From Planctomycetota bacterium (GTDB lineage Bacteria; Planctomycetota; Phycisphaerae; Phycisphaerales; UBA1924), in NCBI GenBank assembly GCA_018242605.1, contig JAFEBP010000001.1, positions 12,118 to 76,117 of the forward strand: 64,000 nucleotides of DNA, written 5' to 3'. The translations under genes were made by a program, and so were the position numbers. This document shows, one piece after another, positions 8,417-17,300 of this stretch (positions are counted from its first letter, which is position 1; each line of letters begins with the position of its first letter). The notes under the pieces were generated by a model that worked only from the letters and a program-made list of their open reading frames with translations, was not told the origin of the DNA and did no database searches.

Positions 8417-9700
8417 ATGAGCAAGAACAACTGCATTCGCGCCCGCCGCTTGTCCACCACCGTCCTGTACCACGGCGCGGGGGTCATTCTGGCCGCCGCG
8501 GCGTTGCCGGGGTGCGGGACCACCTCCTCGAACTCGGTGGCGAACAAGGAGCCAACGGACTCGGTCGCGACGACCGCCACCTCGCCGCAGACATCCGGTT
8601 CCTCGTCAACCGCGGCAGCGAATCAGACTCCCGGCGCTTCAATGACCACAGCGCAGACGGAGACCGCGACGCCCACCTCGCTCGCGATGCTCGGCGCCAC
8701 CACGAATCTGCGCCGCGTGACGTTCGCAGAAGAAGGCGCCGACTTTGACCCCAGCATTTCCGCCGACGGCACCCGACTGGTCTTCGCGAGCACGCAGCAC
8801 CGGCCCACCTCCGACATTTACATCAAAAGCACCGACAGCCGCGTGGTGACGCAGCTCACCAACGACCCCGCCGACGACGCGATGCCGGCGCTGAGCCCCG
8901 ACGGGAGCAAGATCGCGTTCGCGAGCAACCGGTCCGGAAACTGGGATCTTTACGTCATGCCCGCCACCGGCGGCAAGGCCGTGCAGGTCACGTCCGACTC
9001 AGCCGACGAGGTGCAGCCCTCCTGGTCGCCCGACGGCACGCAGTTGGTGTTCGCGAGGGCCGGCGCTTCCAGCGGTCGCTGGGAACTGTGGGTGACGAGC
9101 CTGCAGAGCACCGCCACGCCCAGTTTCATCGGCTTCGGTATGCACCCGCGCTGGTGCCCCCTGGCCGGCACCGGGGCCGAAGGGTCCGACAAGATCCTCT
9201 TCCAACTCGGGCGCGAGCGGGGCCGCCGATCCTTCGGCGTCTGGACGCTCGATTACGCGAGCGGCGGAGCCTCCAATCTCACAGAGATCGCAGGGAGTGC
9301 AACGACCGCGCTCATCAACCCGACCTGGAGCCCCGACGGTCACTGGATCGCGTTCGCCGAGACGCCCGTCACCGACGCGCCCGCCACCGCCACTCCCTCG
9401 GCGGCGTCGCTCTGGATGGTCGGAGTGGAAGGAGAAGGCCGCGTACGCCTCACCTCCGACACCGCCGCATCCTTCAGCCCCGTCTGGACCAAGTCCGGAC
9501 GAATTTACTTCGCAAGCAACATGAGTGGTTCACAGAATATCTGGTCCGTCGATGCCGCCGGCGCCGTCGCCGCGGCGATGACGACGCTCCCGTCGACCAC
9601 GCCCGCCACCGCGTCGGCATCGCACGAGGCCGCGCACGAAACTCCCCACGACTCGGTTGCCAATGTGCCCGAGCCAGGTCAGGCTCACGAGCAACACTAA
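8417..9700 (+). CDS. Lipoprotein with TolB-like PD40 beta-propeller
   Basis: 427 aa from ATG 8417, chosen because it gives a basic N-terminus, a hydrophobic stretch and the lipobox LPGC about 33 residues in, and has GGAG 7 bases upstream. After a Ser/Thr-rich linker come five or so repeats of the WD40-like PD40 type: DFDPSISADGTRLVFAST, DAMPALSPDGSKIAFASN, VQPSWSPDGTQLVFARA, INPTWSPDGHWIAFAE and FSPVWTKSGRIYFASN. This is the TolB propeller pattern. A lipid-anchored periplasmic propeller is likely; TolB itself is soluble, and no tolA/pal genes lie nearby, so I would not call it tolB. A second lipoprotein follows 51 bases downstream. Confidence 0.86.
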   Translation: MSKNNCIRARRLSTTVLYHGAGVILAAAALPGCGTTSSNSVANKEPTDSVATTATSPQTSGSSSTAAANQTPGASMTTAQTETATPTSLAMLGATTNLRRVTFAEEGADFDPSISADGTRLVFASTQHRPTSDIYIKSTDSRVVTQLTNDPADDAMPALSPDGSKIAFASNRSGNWDLYVMPATGGKAVQVTSDSADEVQPSWSPDGTQLVFARAGASSGRWELWVTSLQSTATPSFIGFGMHPRWCPLAGTGAEGSDKILFQLGRERGRRSFGVWTLDYASGGASNLTEIAGSATTALINPTWSPDGHWIAFAETPVTDAPATATPSAASLWMVGVEGEGRVRLTSDTAASFSPVWTKSGRIYFASNMSGSQNIWSVDAAGAVAAAMTTLPSTTPATASASHEAAHETPHDSVANVPEPGQAHEQH

Positions 9701-9751
9701 TCGCATCATCGGCCGGTGGAACCCGGCCCGCCTCTTGCGGCAGGAAGCCCC

Positions 9752-10552
9752 ATGCCTCGGAAACTCACTCTCGCGTGTCGCCTTTTCGCCGTACTTTCAA
9801 GCTACGTGGCGCTCACTGGCTGCACTCCGTCCAACAAAGACGGACTGATGCCGCCCCAGCCCACACTCGCGCCGTACAACACCTCGCGCGGTGAGGTGCT
9901 CTGGGCCGTCGCTCCGCCACGCAACGAGTCGGGCACGACGTTTCTGGATGTGCTGGCGGTGGGGGACGCACTCGTTACCGCCGCCGAAGAAGTCCGCGGC
10001 GTCCGGTGCGTCCCGCTCAATCGCACGCTGGAGGCCATGCAGGCTTTGAAGATGGAGTACGTGGCGACCCCCGCCGACGCCCGTCGCTTGGCACAGGCGA
10101 TGCAGGTTGACGCCGTCGTGGTGTCGTCGGTGACCGCGTACGACCCGTACAAGCCCTCCATCGGCCTCGGTGCCGCCTTGTACGCCCGGCCCGGCGCACT
10201 CGAAACTGGCGCTCCGTCCACCACAGACTCCCGAAAGCTCGCCACCATGACAACAGATTCGGCACCTGTCACCCAAACGGGTGGAGATCGCCCGCTGGCG
10301 ACCACATCGGAGCATTTTGATTCGCGAAACAACCAAGTTCTGGCTGACGTCAAGACATATGCGGAAGGACGACAGAAGCGTGAATCCGCGCTCGGGTGGC
10401 GTTCGTATGCAGCCTCGGCGGAGCGGTTCACAGAGTTCGCGAGTTATAGGACGATTCAATCGTTGGTTCAGCAAGAGTGGATTCGACATACCCTAGGTCA
10501 AACTCCGGTTACAACAAAACCCGATAACAAGCCCGTGGCGTCGCGTAACTGA
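9752..10552 (+). CDS. Lipoprotein, unknown function
   Basis: 266 aa. Start ATG 9752 gives a signal peptide ending in lipobox LTGC; AGGA lies 9 bases before it. The region EVLWAVAPPRNESGTT followed by DALVTAAEEVRGVRCVPL and AQAMQVDAVVVSSVTAYDPY resembles the nucleotide-independent alpha/beta fold of LpoB/FlgO/CsgG-like lipoproteins, but the match is weak. The C-terminal third is Ser/Thr-rich and poorly structured. It follows the TolB-like lipoprotein on the same strand and may share its transcript. Cell-envelope location is the only firm inference. Confidence 0.75.
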   Translation: MPRKLTLACRLFAVLSSYVALTGCTPSNKDGLMPPQPTLAPYNTSRGEVLWAVAPPRNESGTTFLDVLAVGDALVTAAEEVRGVRCVPLNRTLEAMQALKMEYVATPADARRLAQAMQVDAVVVSSVTAYDPYKPSIGLGAALYARPGALETGAPSTTDSRKLATMTTDSAPVTQTGGDRPLATTSEHFDSRNNQVLADVKTYAEGRQKRESALGWRSYAASAERFTEFASYRTIQSLVQQEWIRHTLGQTPVTTKPDNKPVASRN

Positions 10553-10854
10553 ACCAAGTGCTTTCGCGACAAGTACATACGAGGTAGACCGAGAAAGTGG
10601 ATGCCCCCAATAACCTGCCCCACCTCGCCGAATAATTGCAAAATCCCCGAACCGGGGGCTTCCGTTAGGACGAACAGGTTATTGGAGGGTCGAGATGATC
10701 TGACGGCGGTTTGGCCGTCCTCTGACCTTGGGCGAGATTGTGCAAATCGGAACGTTGTGTGAAGGGCCTTCCCGCAACGTCCGAAGTATCAGTGTGATAA
10801 TCGCGCGCCCATCCGGCCGCGTGCAGAGTTCGAAATAAGGTCAGGAGCGTTCAC
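10553..10854. other. Intergenic region before the Xer-like gene
   Basis: About 300 bases. It contains the inverted-repeat element at 10604-10689. Near 10795 lies GATAAT, a plausible -10 for the recombinase gene, and AGGAG near 10843 is its ribosome binding site. No protein is evident. Confidence 0.45.
10604..10689 (+). other. Structured intergenic element (long inverted repeat with inner hairpin)
   Basis: CCAATAACCTG at 10607-10617 is exactly complementary to CAGGTTATTGG at 10675-10685. Inside lies a separate hairpin, CCCCG (10645-10649) with CGGGG (10653-10657) and a 3-base loop. There is no T-tract, so a simple terminator is unlikely. It sits between a lipoprotein gene and the recombinase gene. 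It could be a folded RNA or a DNA element; neither is proven. Confidence 0.5.
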
Positions 10855-11865
10855 ATGTCGATTCTTCCCATCACCGATGCGTTCACGCGGTACTTGGCAG
10901 ACGAGCGCCATTTCAGCCCGTACACGGCCCGCTGCTACGGAGCCGACTTGCGCCAGTTCGTCGAGTTTCTCGCCAAGGACCACCGCCTGGAGGTCGACGC
11001 GGCCAAGGAGAAGGAGGCGTTCGAACGCGATCCCTCCAAGCGCTCGCCCGACATCGCCGGCACGATCGGCGCACGGACGATCACGGACCTGATCCGGTCC
11101 GCCAACCCCGAACTCATCCGCTCGTTCCTGACCCACCTGGGCACGCAGCAGTACTCCGCCGCCACCATGGCCCGGAAGATCGCGACGCTTCGTTCGTTCT
11201 TCAAGTGGGGCGAGAAGCGCGGCCACTGCGCTCTGAACCCCATGACCAGCATCCGCACGCCCCGCCAGGCCAAGCGGCTCCCCAAGGCGATCACCATCGA
11301 CCAGGTGGAGCGCCTGCTCGCCGCGCCCGGCGACGCCGACATGCTTGGCCGCCGCGATCGCGCGATGCTCGAGACTCTTTATTCCACCGGCATCCGCGTC
11401 AGCGAACTGGTGGGCCTGAACTCCGAGGACATCGATCTCGCGGGCGAATCGCTCCGCGTCCGCGGCAAGGGAAAGAAGGAACGCATCGTCCCGCTGGGCA
11501 GCCACGCGGTAGGGGCCATCAAGCGCTATATCGATCTGCTCCGCACCGATCCCAAGTTCGCCAACGGAACCCCCGCCGGCGGGCCTCTCTTCGTCAACAA
11601 GCACGGCGGCCGGCTCTCCAGTCGTTCGGTCCGCCGCAAGCTCGATAAGTACTTGAAGCAGGTTGGCCTGGATCCTTCCATCAGCCCCCACACCCTGCGG
11701 CACAGCTTCGCCACCCATCTGCTCGACAACGGCGCCGATCTCCGCACCGTCCAGGAGATGCTGGGCCACCAGAGCCTTTCGACCACGCAGGTCTACACCC
11801 ACCTGACGAGCTCCCGCATGCAGGACGCGTACAACCGCGCTCACCCGCGGGCCCAGGCGAGCTGA
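10855..11865 (+). CDS. Tyrosine recombinase XerC/XerD type
   Basis: 336 aa site-specific recombinase, most likely the chromosome-dimer resolvase acting at dif. The N-terminal SAM-like domain (AFTRYLADERHFSPYTARCYGADLRQF split across residues 8-35) carries an insertion of roughly 35 residues compared with E. coli XerC/XerD (about 300 aa). Catalytic residues are in place: Arg in STGIRVSELVGL, Lys in RGKGKKERIVPLG, HTLRHSFATHLL (HxxR), GHQSLSTTQVYTH (His/Trp-position His and Tyr nucleophile). AGGAG lies 7-11 bases before ATG 10855. A strong terminator follows. No mobile genes are adjacent, which argues for the housekeeping enzyme; XerC versus XerD cannot be told from this alone. Confidence 0.93.
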   Translation: MSILPITDAFTRYLADERHFSPYTARCYGADLRQFVEFLAKDHRLEVDAAKEKEAFERDPSKRSPDIAGTIGARTITDLIRSANPELIRSFLTHLGTQQYSAATMARKIATLRSFFKWGEKRGHCALNPMTSIRTPRQAKRLPKAITIDQVERLLAAPGDADMLGRRDRAMLETLYSTGIRVSELVGLNSEDIDLAGESLRVRGKGKKERIVPLGSHAVGAIKRYIDLLRTDPKFANGTPAGGPLFVNKHGGRLSSRSVRRKLDKYLKQVGLDPSISPHTLRHSFATHLLDNGADLRTVQEMLGHQSLSTTQVYTHLTSSRMQDAYNRAHPRAQAS

Positions 11866-11891
11866 TCGCCACACTCAGTTGCAAGAACTCA

Positions 11892-11925
11892 CGCCGCGGC
11901 GCACAGCGCCGCGGCGTTTTCTTTT
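11892..11925 (+). terminator. Rho-independent terminator after the recombinase gene
   Basis: CGCCGCGGCG at 11892-11901 pairs perfectly with the same palindromic sequence at 11907-11916 over a CACAG loop, followed by TTTTCTTTT. It lies 27 bases after the stop codon. Confidence 0.9.
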
Positions 11926-11980
11926 GACTCTCGCGCGACAGAATCACTCCGGCGTCGCCGCCCACGTTCAAGCCTCAAAC

Positions 11981-12409
11981 TCAGCGCAACTGCAAGGCCG
12001 TGAACGTGCACAGCGCGATGATCCCCGCCAGTGAGGCGCCCGCAAGAATCCTCCGCACTCGGGGATCCCAGCGGCGGAACTTCTTGGCGATGATCAGCCA
12101 GACCAACAGCCCCGGCCACGTGATGACCATCCCCAGGTAGAATGACCAGAACCGCAGCGGAGGCCCCGATCCAGTCAGTCTTGCCAGCGGGACGAAGATC
12201 CCGTACAGCCCGAAACCCGCGCTCCACGCCACCAGCCCGGTGAGCCACTCCACGCGCCGCGACGATTCACCGCGCAGCGTGAGTTCCAACGGTTCGCCGC
12301 ACTCGGGGCACTTGGCATGAAGCAACCCGTTGAGCGAGTACGAGCAAATCGGGCAGAGCTTGCCCCCTCGCGCCACGAACTGCATGAGAAGCTCGTCGGT
12401 GCCATCCAT
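11981..12409 (-). CDS. Zinc-ribbon membrane protein, unknown function
   Basis: 142 aa from ATG 12407-12409. The N-terminus has a zinc ribbon, CPIC(SYSLNGLLHA)KCPECG, then likely membrane segments at about 60-80 (GLVAWSAGFGLYGIFVPLA), 87-107 (FWSFYLGMVITWPGLLVWLII) and 122-142. The same ribbon-plus-membrane design recurs at 36903-38081 and, more loosely, at 35735-36460. A TTG further upstream (12466) is in frame, but ATG 12409 is preceded by a -10-like TATTAT at exactly the leaderless spacing. Divergent from prfB. Confidence 0.75.
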   Translation of the reverse strand: MDGTDELLMQFVARGGKLCPICSYSLNGLLHAKCPECGEPLELTLRGESSRRVEWLTGLVAWSAGFGLYGIFVPLARLTGSGPPLRFWSFYLGMVITWPGLLVWLIIAKKFRRWDPRVRRILAGASLAGIIALCTFTALQLR

Positions 12410-12415
12410 GGGCGA

Positions 12416-12421
12416 ATAATA
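12416..12421 (-). promoter_or_regulatory. -10-like hexamer TATTAT before the zinc-ribbon gene
   Basis: On the minus strand TATTAT is followed by a 6-base spacer (TCGCCC) and ATG 12409. No Shine-Dalgarno sequence is present. The spacing fits leaderless transcription. Confidence 0.5.
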
Positions 12422-12483
12422 CTCAAAGCGTGCGGAATACACCCGGGCCGGCTCACGGGGTATCAACCAGTGCCCCGCCCTCC

Positions 12484-12489
12484 TACCCT
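12484..12489 (+). promoter_or_regulatory. -10-like hexamer TACCCT before prfB
   Basis: TACCCT, then the 6-base spacer CGCCCC, then ATG 12496. There is no Shine-Dalgarno sequence. The identical hexamer precedes pheT. Confidence 0.5.
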
Positions 12490-12495
12490 CGCCCC

Positions 12496-13618
12496 ATGCA
12501 TTTCGACGCTCACCAGCCAGTCATCAACGACCTTGAGGCGCGGATTTTGACAATCCGCGACTCTCTTTAACTACCCGTCCAAAGTTCAACAAATCAAGGA
12601 CCTGGAAGCCGAGATGGGCTCCGACACCTTCTGGAACAGCCAGGAGCGTGCCCAGCGGGTCGTCAACTCCATCAAGTCGCTCAAGGCTCAGGTCGACCTG
12701 CTGACCGGGGTCATCAAGGACTTTGAGGACGCCAAGCTGGCGTACGAGATGTCCCGCGAAGCCGGCGACAAGGACCTGCTCGCCGAGGCCGATGAGCAGC
12801 TCTTCCGCCTCCAGTCCCGCATGGAGAAGGTCGAGCTCCGCTCTCTGCTCTCCGGCCCGCACGACAACAAGAACTGCTTCCTCATGATCTCCGCCGGCGT
12901 CGGCGGCACCGAGGCCAACGACTGGGCCGACATGCTCTACCGCATGTACATCTTCTACTGCGAGAAGATGGGCTTCGAGATCGAAGAGGTCGACCGCGGC
13001 TTTGGCGCAGAGGTGGGCATCGACTCCGTGACCCTGCACGTCAAAGGCCCCTTCGCCTTTGGTTACCTCAAGTGCGAGCGTGGCACCCACCGGCTCGCCC
13101 GGGTCTCGCCTTTCAACGCTCAGGGCAAGCGTCAGACCTCCTTCGCCACGGTCGAAGTCACCCCCGAGTTCGATGAGGTCGACATCACGATCCCCGAGAC
13201 CGACATCGAGGTCACGCCCTTCGTCCGCGCCTCGGGCCCAGGCGGGCAGAACGTCAACAAGGTCGCCAGCGCCATCCGCCTGGTCCACAAGCCCACCGGC
13301 ATCCAGGTGGTCGCCAGCACCTACCGCGACCAGCCCCAGAACAAGAAGCAGGCCTTGTCGGTCCTGCAGGCCAAGCTGCAGCAGATGGCCGAAGACAAGC
13401 GCGAGAAGGAAATCAGCGCCGCCCAGGGCGGAAGCCTTGAGCAGGGGTGGGGCACCCAGATCCGTTCATACGTGTTTTACGACAACCGCGTCAAGGACCA
13501 CCGCACCGGCTACGAGGAGACCGACTACGAGGCCGTTCTCCGAGGCGAGCTTGCTCCGTTCATCGATGCCGAGCTCAAACGCCGCCGCGCCGAGAAGGAA
13601 AAGACCAAGAAGTCCTGA
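12496..13618 (+). CDS. prfB: Peptide chain release factor 2 with +1 programmed frameshift
   Basis: RF2 releases finished peptides at UGA and UAA codons. The zero frame from ATG 12496 reads MHFDAHQPVINDLEARILTI..RDSL and stops at TAA (12568-12570) after 24 codons. Slipping +1 at CTT TAA C (12565-12571) continues as NYPSKVQQIKDLEAEMGSDT to 13618, giving about 373 aa, normal for RF2. The RF2-type codon-recognition motif SPF is in ARVSPFNAQGK, and GGQ is in RASGPGGQNVNK. This is the classic prfB autoregulatory frameshift, but the stop is UAA rather than the usual UGA and no AGGGGG-like stimulator is seen just upstream. DedA-like gene follows 21 bases later. Confidence 0.95.
12565..12571 (+). promoter_or_regulatory. 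prfB: prfB +1 recoding site CTTTAAC
   Basis: CTT TAA C matches the known slippery pattern CUU URA C with A in place of the usual G. The downstream +1 frame encodes all of the remaining RF2. An in-frame stop at codon 25 is at the position conserved across bacteria. Confidence 0.88.
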
Positions 13619-13639
13619 TCCGCTCCTCTCAAGTTCCAC

Positions 13640-14326
13640 ATGGACGCACCGACTCCTCCCGAACTCGTCGCGCCCCGCAAGCCGGGCCTTCACCGTCGTC
13701 TCTACGACTGGACGCTGTCGCTCGCGGGCCGGCCCAACGCCACATGGGCCCTCGCGTTCATCAGCTTCTCCGAATCGATCTGGTTCCCTCTCCCGCCGGA
13801 CATCCTGCAGATCCCGCTCACGCTCGGCAAGCCCCGTCGCGCCATGTGGTATGCGCTTGTGAACTCGGCCTCCAACGTCGCGGGCGGCGTCGCCGGGTAT
13901 GCCGTGGGCTACTTCCTGCGTTCCATGGTGGCGGGGTTGTTCGGCGAGCACGCCTTCGACGCCCTCGCGCCCTACACCAGCAACCTCTGGCTGCTCACCG
14001 CCGGCGCCCTGGTGGTCCATCCGTACAAGATCTTCACCATCGGCGCCGGATTCCTGGGCGTTGACCTCTTCACGTACACACTCGCTTCGATCATCGGGCG
14101 TGCACCCCGGTTCTTCATCATCGGCGTCCTGCTCTACTACTTCGGCGAGACCGCCAAACGTCTCATCGACAAGTACTTCAATCTCCTCACCATACTGTTG
14201 GGGCTGGCCATCGTTGCGGTGATCGCCGGCATGGTGTTCTTCAAGCCCAAGCACGACGCCGGCCACGATTCCGCTCCAACCCCCGCCGCGTCGCCGACAC
14301 CTCCCCACGCGGTGGCTCCGAAGTAA
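13640..14326 (+). CDS. DedA/SNARE-associated (YqaA-like) membrane protein
   Basis: 228 aa integral membrane protein. The region WALAFISFSESIWFPLPPDI and the Pro/Gly segments PYKIFTIGAGFLG and NSASNVAGGVAGYAVGY match the VTT/DedA superfamily, YqaA branch, whose members have been linked to lipid scrambling or flipping. About five hydrophobic segments are visible, and the C-terminus is a short Pro/Ala/His tail. The gene starts 21 bases after prfB and has no strong ribosome binding site, so it is probably expressed with prfB. Substrate unknown. Confidence 0.82.
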   Translation: MDAPTPPELVAPRKPGLHRRLYDWTLSLAGRPNATWALAFISFSESIWFPLPPDILQIPLTLGKPRRAMWYALVNSASNVAGGVAGYAVGYFLRSMVAGLFGEHAFDALAPYTSNLWLLTAGALVVHPYKIFTIGAGFLGVDLFTYTLASIIGRAPRFFIIGVLLYYFGETAKRLIDKYFNLLTILLGLAIVAVIAGMVFFKPKHDAGHDSAPTPAASPTPPHAVAPK

Positions 14327-14332
14327 CTCCGC

Positions 14333-17300
14333 CTACCGCTGCGTCAGCGTTTCGTGCAGGCTGATCAGCCCGCTCGCCGCCATCGTCCACGAGGCCAACT
14401 CCGCGGCGTCCTGCGTCTTGGCCGCCGCTGCGAGTTTCTCCGCCGATGCTGTGTCCGCGCGGTAGCGATCGCGGAACGCGTTGAGCGATCCGATCATCAC
14501 ATTGAGTTCCGCTTCTTCGGGCACTCGCGCCGTACACCGCCGGAAGAGCCACGCGGCCCGCTGGGCATCGCTCCCGGACTGGGCCATCGCCGTGCTCGCA
14601 AGCGTCCGCGCCGCCTCCACGAACTGCTCATCGTTCCACAACGCCAGCGCTTGCAGCGGCGTGTTGGTGTTCGCACGCCTGATGACGCACGATTCGCGCG
14701 TCGGCGCATCAAACGCCTGCATCGTCGGCGGCGGGCACGCCCGCTTCCAATATGTGTACAGGCTGCGCCGGTGCACGTCGTCACCCATGCCGGCGATGTA
14801 CTCCTTCGTGTTGCTGGCGGGCATCGCCACTTCCTGCCACAACCCGGGAGGCTGCGGAGGTTTCACCGATGGGCCCCCGACCCGTTCCACTAGCAATCCT
14901 GACACGCTCAGCGCCAGGTCACGGACTTGCTCTGCCGCCAACCGCCGCCGCGGATACCTCGTCAGCAACCGATTCTCCGGGTCTCGCTCCGCCAACTCCG
15001 GGCGGAACTTCGAGTCCTGCCGGTAGGTCGCGCTCGTCACGATGTCGCGGATCAATCGCTTCAGGTCCCATCTGTTCTCGCGGAACGTGACCGCCAGGTA
15101 GTCAAGCAGCTCCGGATGGCTCGGCCATTCTCCCTGCAGCCCGAAGTCCTCGCTCGTCTTGACGATCCCCACGCCAAAGAGCAACTCCCACACGCGATTC
15201 ACCGCGATCCGGGCCGTGAGCGGATTCGTCGGTGACGTGAGCCACTGCGCCAGCCCCAAACGGTTCTGCGGCGCGCCTTCGGGCAAGGCGCCAAGCACCG
15301 TGGGCGGTCGGCGCGTCACGGGCCGGGCCTTGTCCGGCTGGTCGTACTGCCCGCGTGACAGCACGAACGTCGGCCGCGGCGTCGCCAACTCCTTCATCAC
15401 CATCGTCCGCGGCACCGCCGCCTCGATCTCCCGCTGCTTCGCGCCCAACTCGGCGAGTTGCTTCGCGGCCTCACGATACCTGGGAGAATGCACCGTTCCC
15501 CAAGCCGTCGCCACGCGCGACTTGAGTTCCGGCGACACCGCGTCCGGGGGCAGAATCGCCGCGACCAGATCTCCCGCGAGTTCGGGGCTTTCCTCCATCC
15601 GCAGGTAACTGCCCGAGTCGCCGCCGGTGTTCACGATCTTGAGCACTAACCCGTTCGGCCCGGCCGGGAACTCCGCCGTCGCCTTGTCCTGATCGGCTTG
15701 CACACTCCGCTCGGTCCTGTTCTCCGCGACCCGCTGGCCCGCGATGTACAACTGGAAACCGTCGTCGCTGCCGAGAGAGAACCGCACCTGGCGCCGCGAG
15801 GGCGCGTACACCATCTTGCCGGTGTAGATCGCCCCGTTGCCGGAAGCGAGCGGATTGACCCGCCCGTCAGCAAGGTCGGGCGCGAACTGCCAGTACTGAT
15901 TTCCGAACCCGAAGTTGCGCTTCAGGTCCAGCACCTGCCCCTCCTCGGGCCCGAAGACCTTGTCGTACCGATCCTGATCCGTCGAGAACGGGAACGGCCC
16001 GGCGATCCGCCAGCGCGACGACGCGAGCGGCAACTTCTCCAACGCCGCGTCGCTGATGGTGCCCAGCCGGATCCGCACCCGCGCCAGCGAGTGCCCGGTA
16101 TACCGCGAATCGTTTTTCAGCGTGATCTTGACACTGGCGCCCGCCGAGTTTCCGAACGCCTCGCCCGCGAGGAACAACGCCACTCGCCCGCCCGGCACGT
16201 TGTGCGCGTTCAGGGCCCATCCCCGATCATCCCCGCCGTTGAGGGCGTTGGTGATGTCGAAGTCTCCGTTCATCTGCGAGTGATCCGCCCACGCCCACAC
16301 CAGCGGCACCTCGTGGCCCGGCGACTGCGGATCCCCCGCAGGCGAAACGCTGACCGAGATGCCCGTGAGCACCGCGTTGCCGTTGCCGAACCTCCCCGGC
16401 TTGCCGGTCTGCGGATCAGGCAGCGCCTCCAGCAGCACCAGACGCAGTCCGGCGCCGTTCGTCGTCAGCGTGATCTCCTGCTGCTCTCTATCGGGGTTTT
16501 TGCCCGTGAACCGCACCGAGTCGTCGCTCCCGATCTCCGCGGTCGCTCCGCCCTGCGACGCCGCGCCCACCACGCGCGATTCGGCCCACGCCACCCCCGC
16601 CTCCCGCGCCGCGCCCGCGACAAACGATTCTTGTGCCGTTCGCTCCGCCGGGTCCGGGTGGGTCAACTGCTCCCTCGCCGCCTCGCTCTTCCGCGAGATT
16701 TCCTCCAGCAACTCGCGCTGCCGCGGCGTCGGCACCGAGATAAACGGCTCGAACGCCCGGTTGGAATCCGGCAACTGCGAATACAGCCCCGGCTCCTCGA
16801 TCGAGTTGAAGAACGCCGTCAGCGAATAGAAATCCTCGGTCGTGATCGGGTCAAACTTGTGGTCGTGGCACCGAGCGCACCCGACCGTCAGCCCCAGGAA
16901 CACCGACGACATCGTCATCGTTCTGTCCGCCGCATATTCGGCGAGATACTCCTCGGGGATCGCCCCGCCCTCGTCAGTCATCACGTGGTTTCTGCAGAAC
17001 CCCGTAGCGATCTTCTGGGATTCGCTCGCGTTTTCGATCAGATCGCCCGCGAGTTGCTCGGTGATGAAACGGTCAAAGGGCATTCCGTCGCGGAACGCTT
17101 CGAGCACCCAATCCCGCCACAGCCACATCTGCCGTCCAGCATCCGTGTGGATGCCGTTGGTGTCTCCATACCTCGCCGCGTCGCACCAGGGCGACGCCAA
17201 CCGCTCCGCCATCCGTGAGCGATAGGGCTCCTGCGTCAGAATGCGATCCACCCACTTGTCATACGCATCCGCCGATGTGTCCGCCAGGAACGCGTCAAGT

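Noticed and set aside
10604-10689. Integron attC site
   Set aside because: The arms do not match the R'/R'' core patterns (GTTRRRY and RYYYAAC), and no integrase of integron type is present; the Xer-like enzyme looks housekeeping.
15698-17218. 506-codon frame opposite the DUF1549/DUF1553 gene
   Set aside because: Antisense shadow, Arg/His/Pro-rich with no domain.
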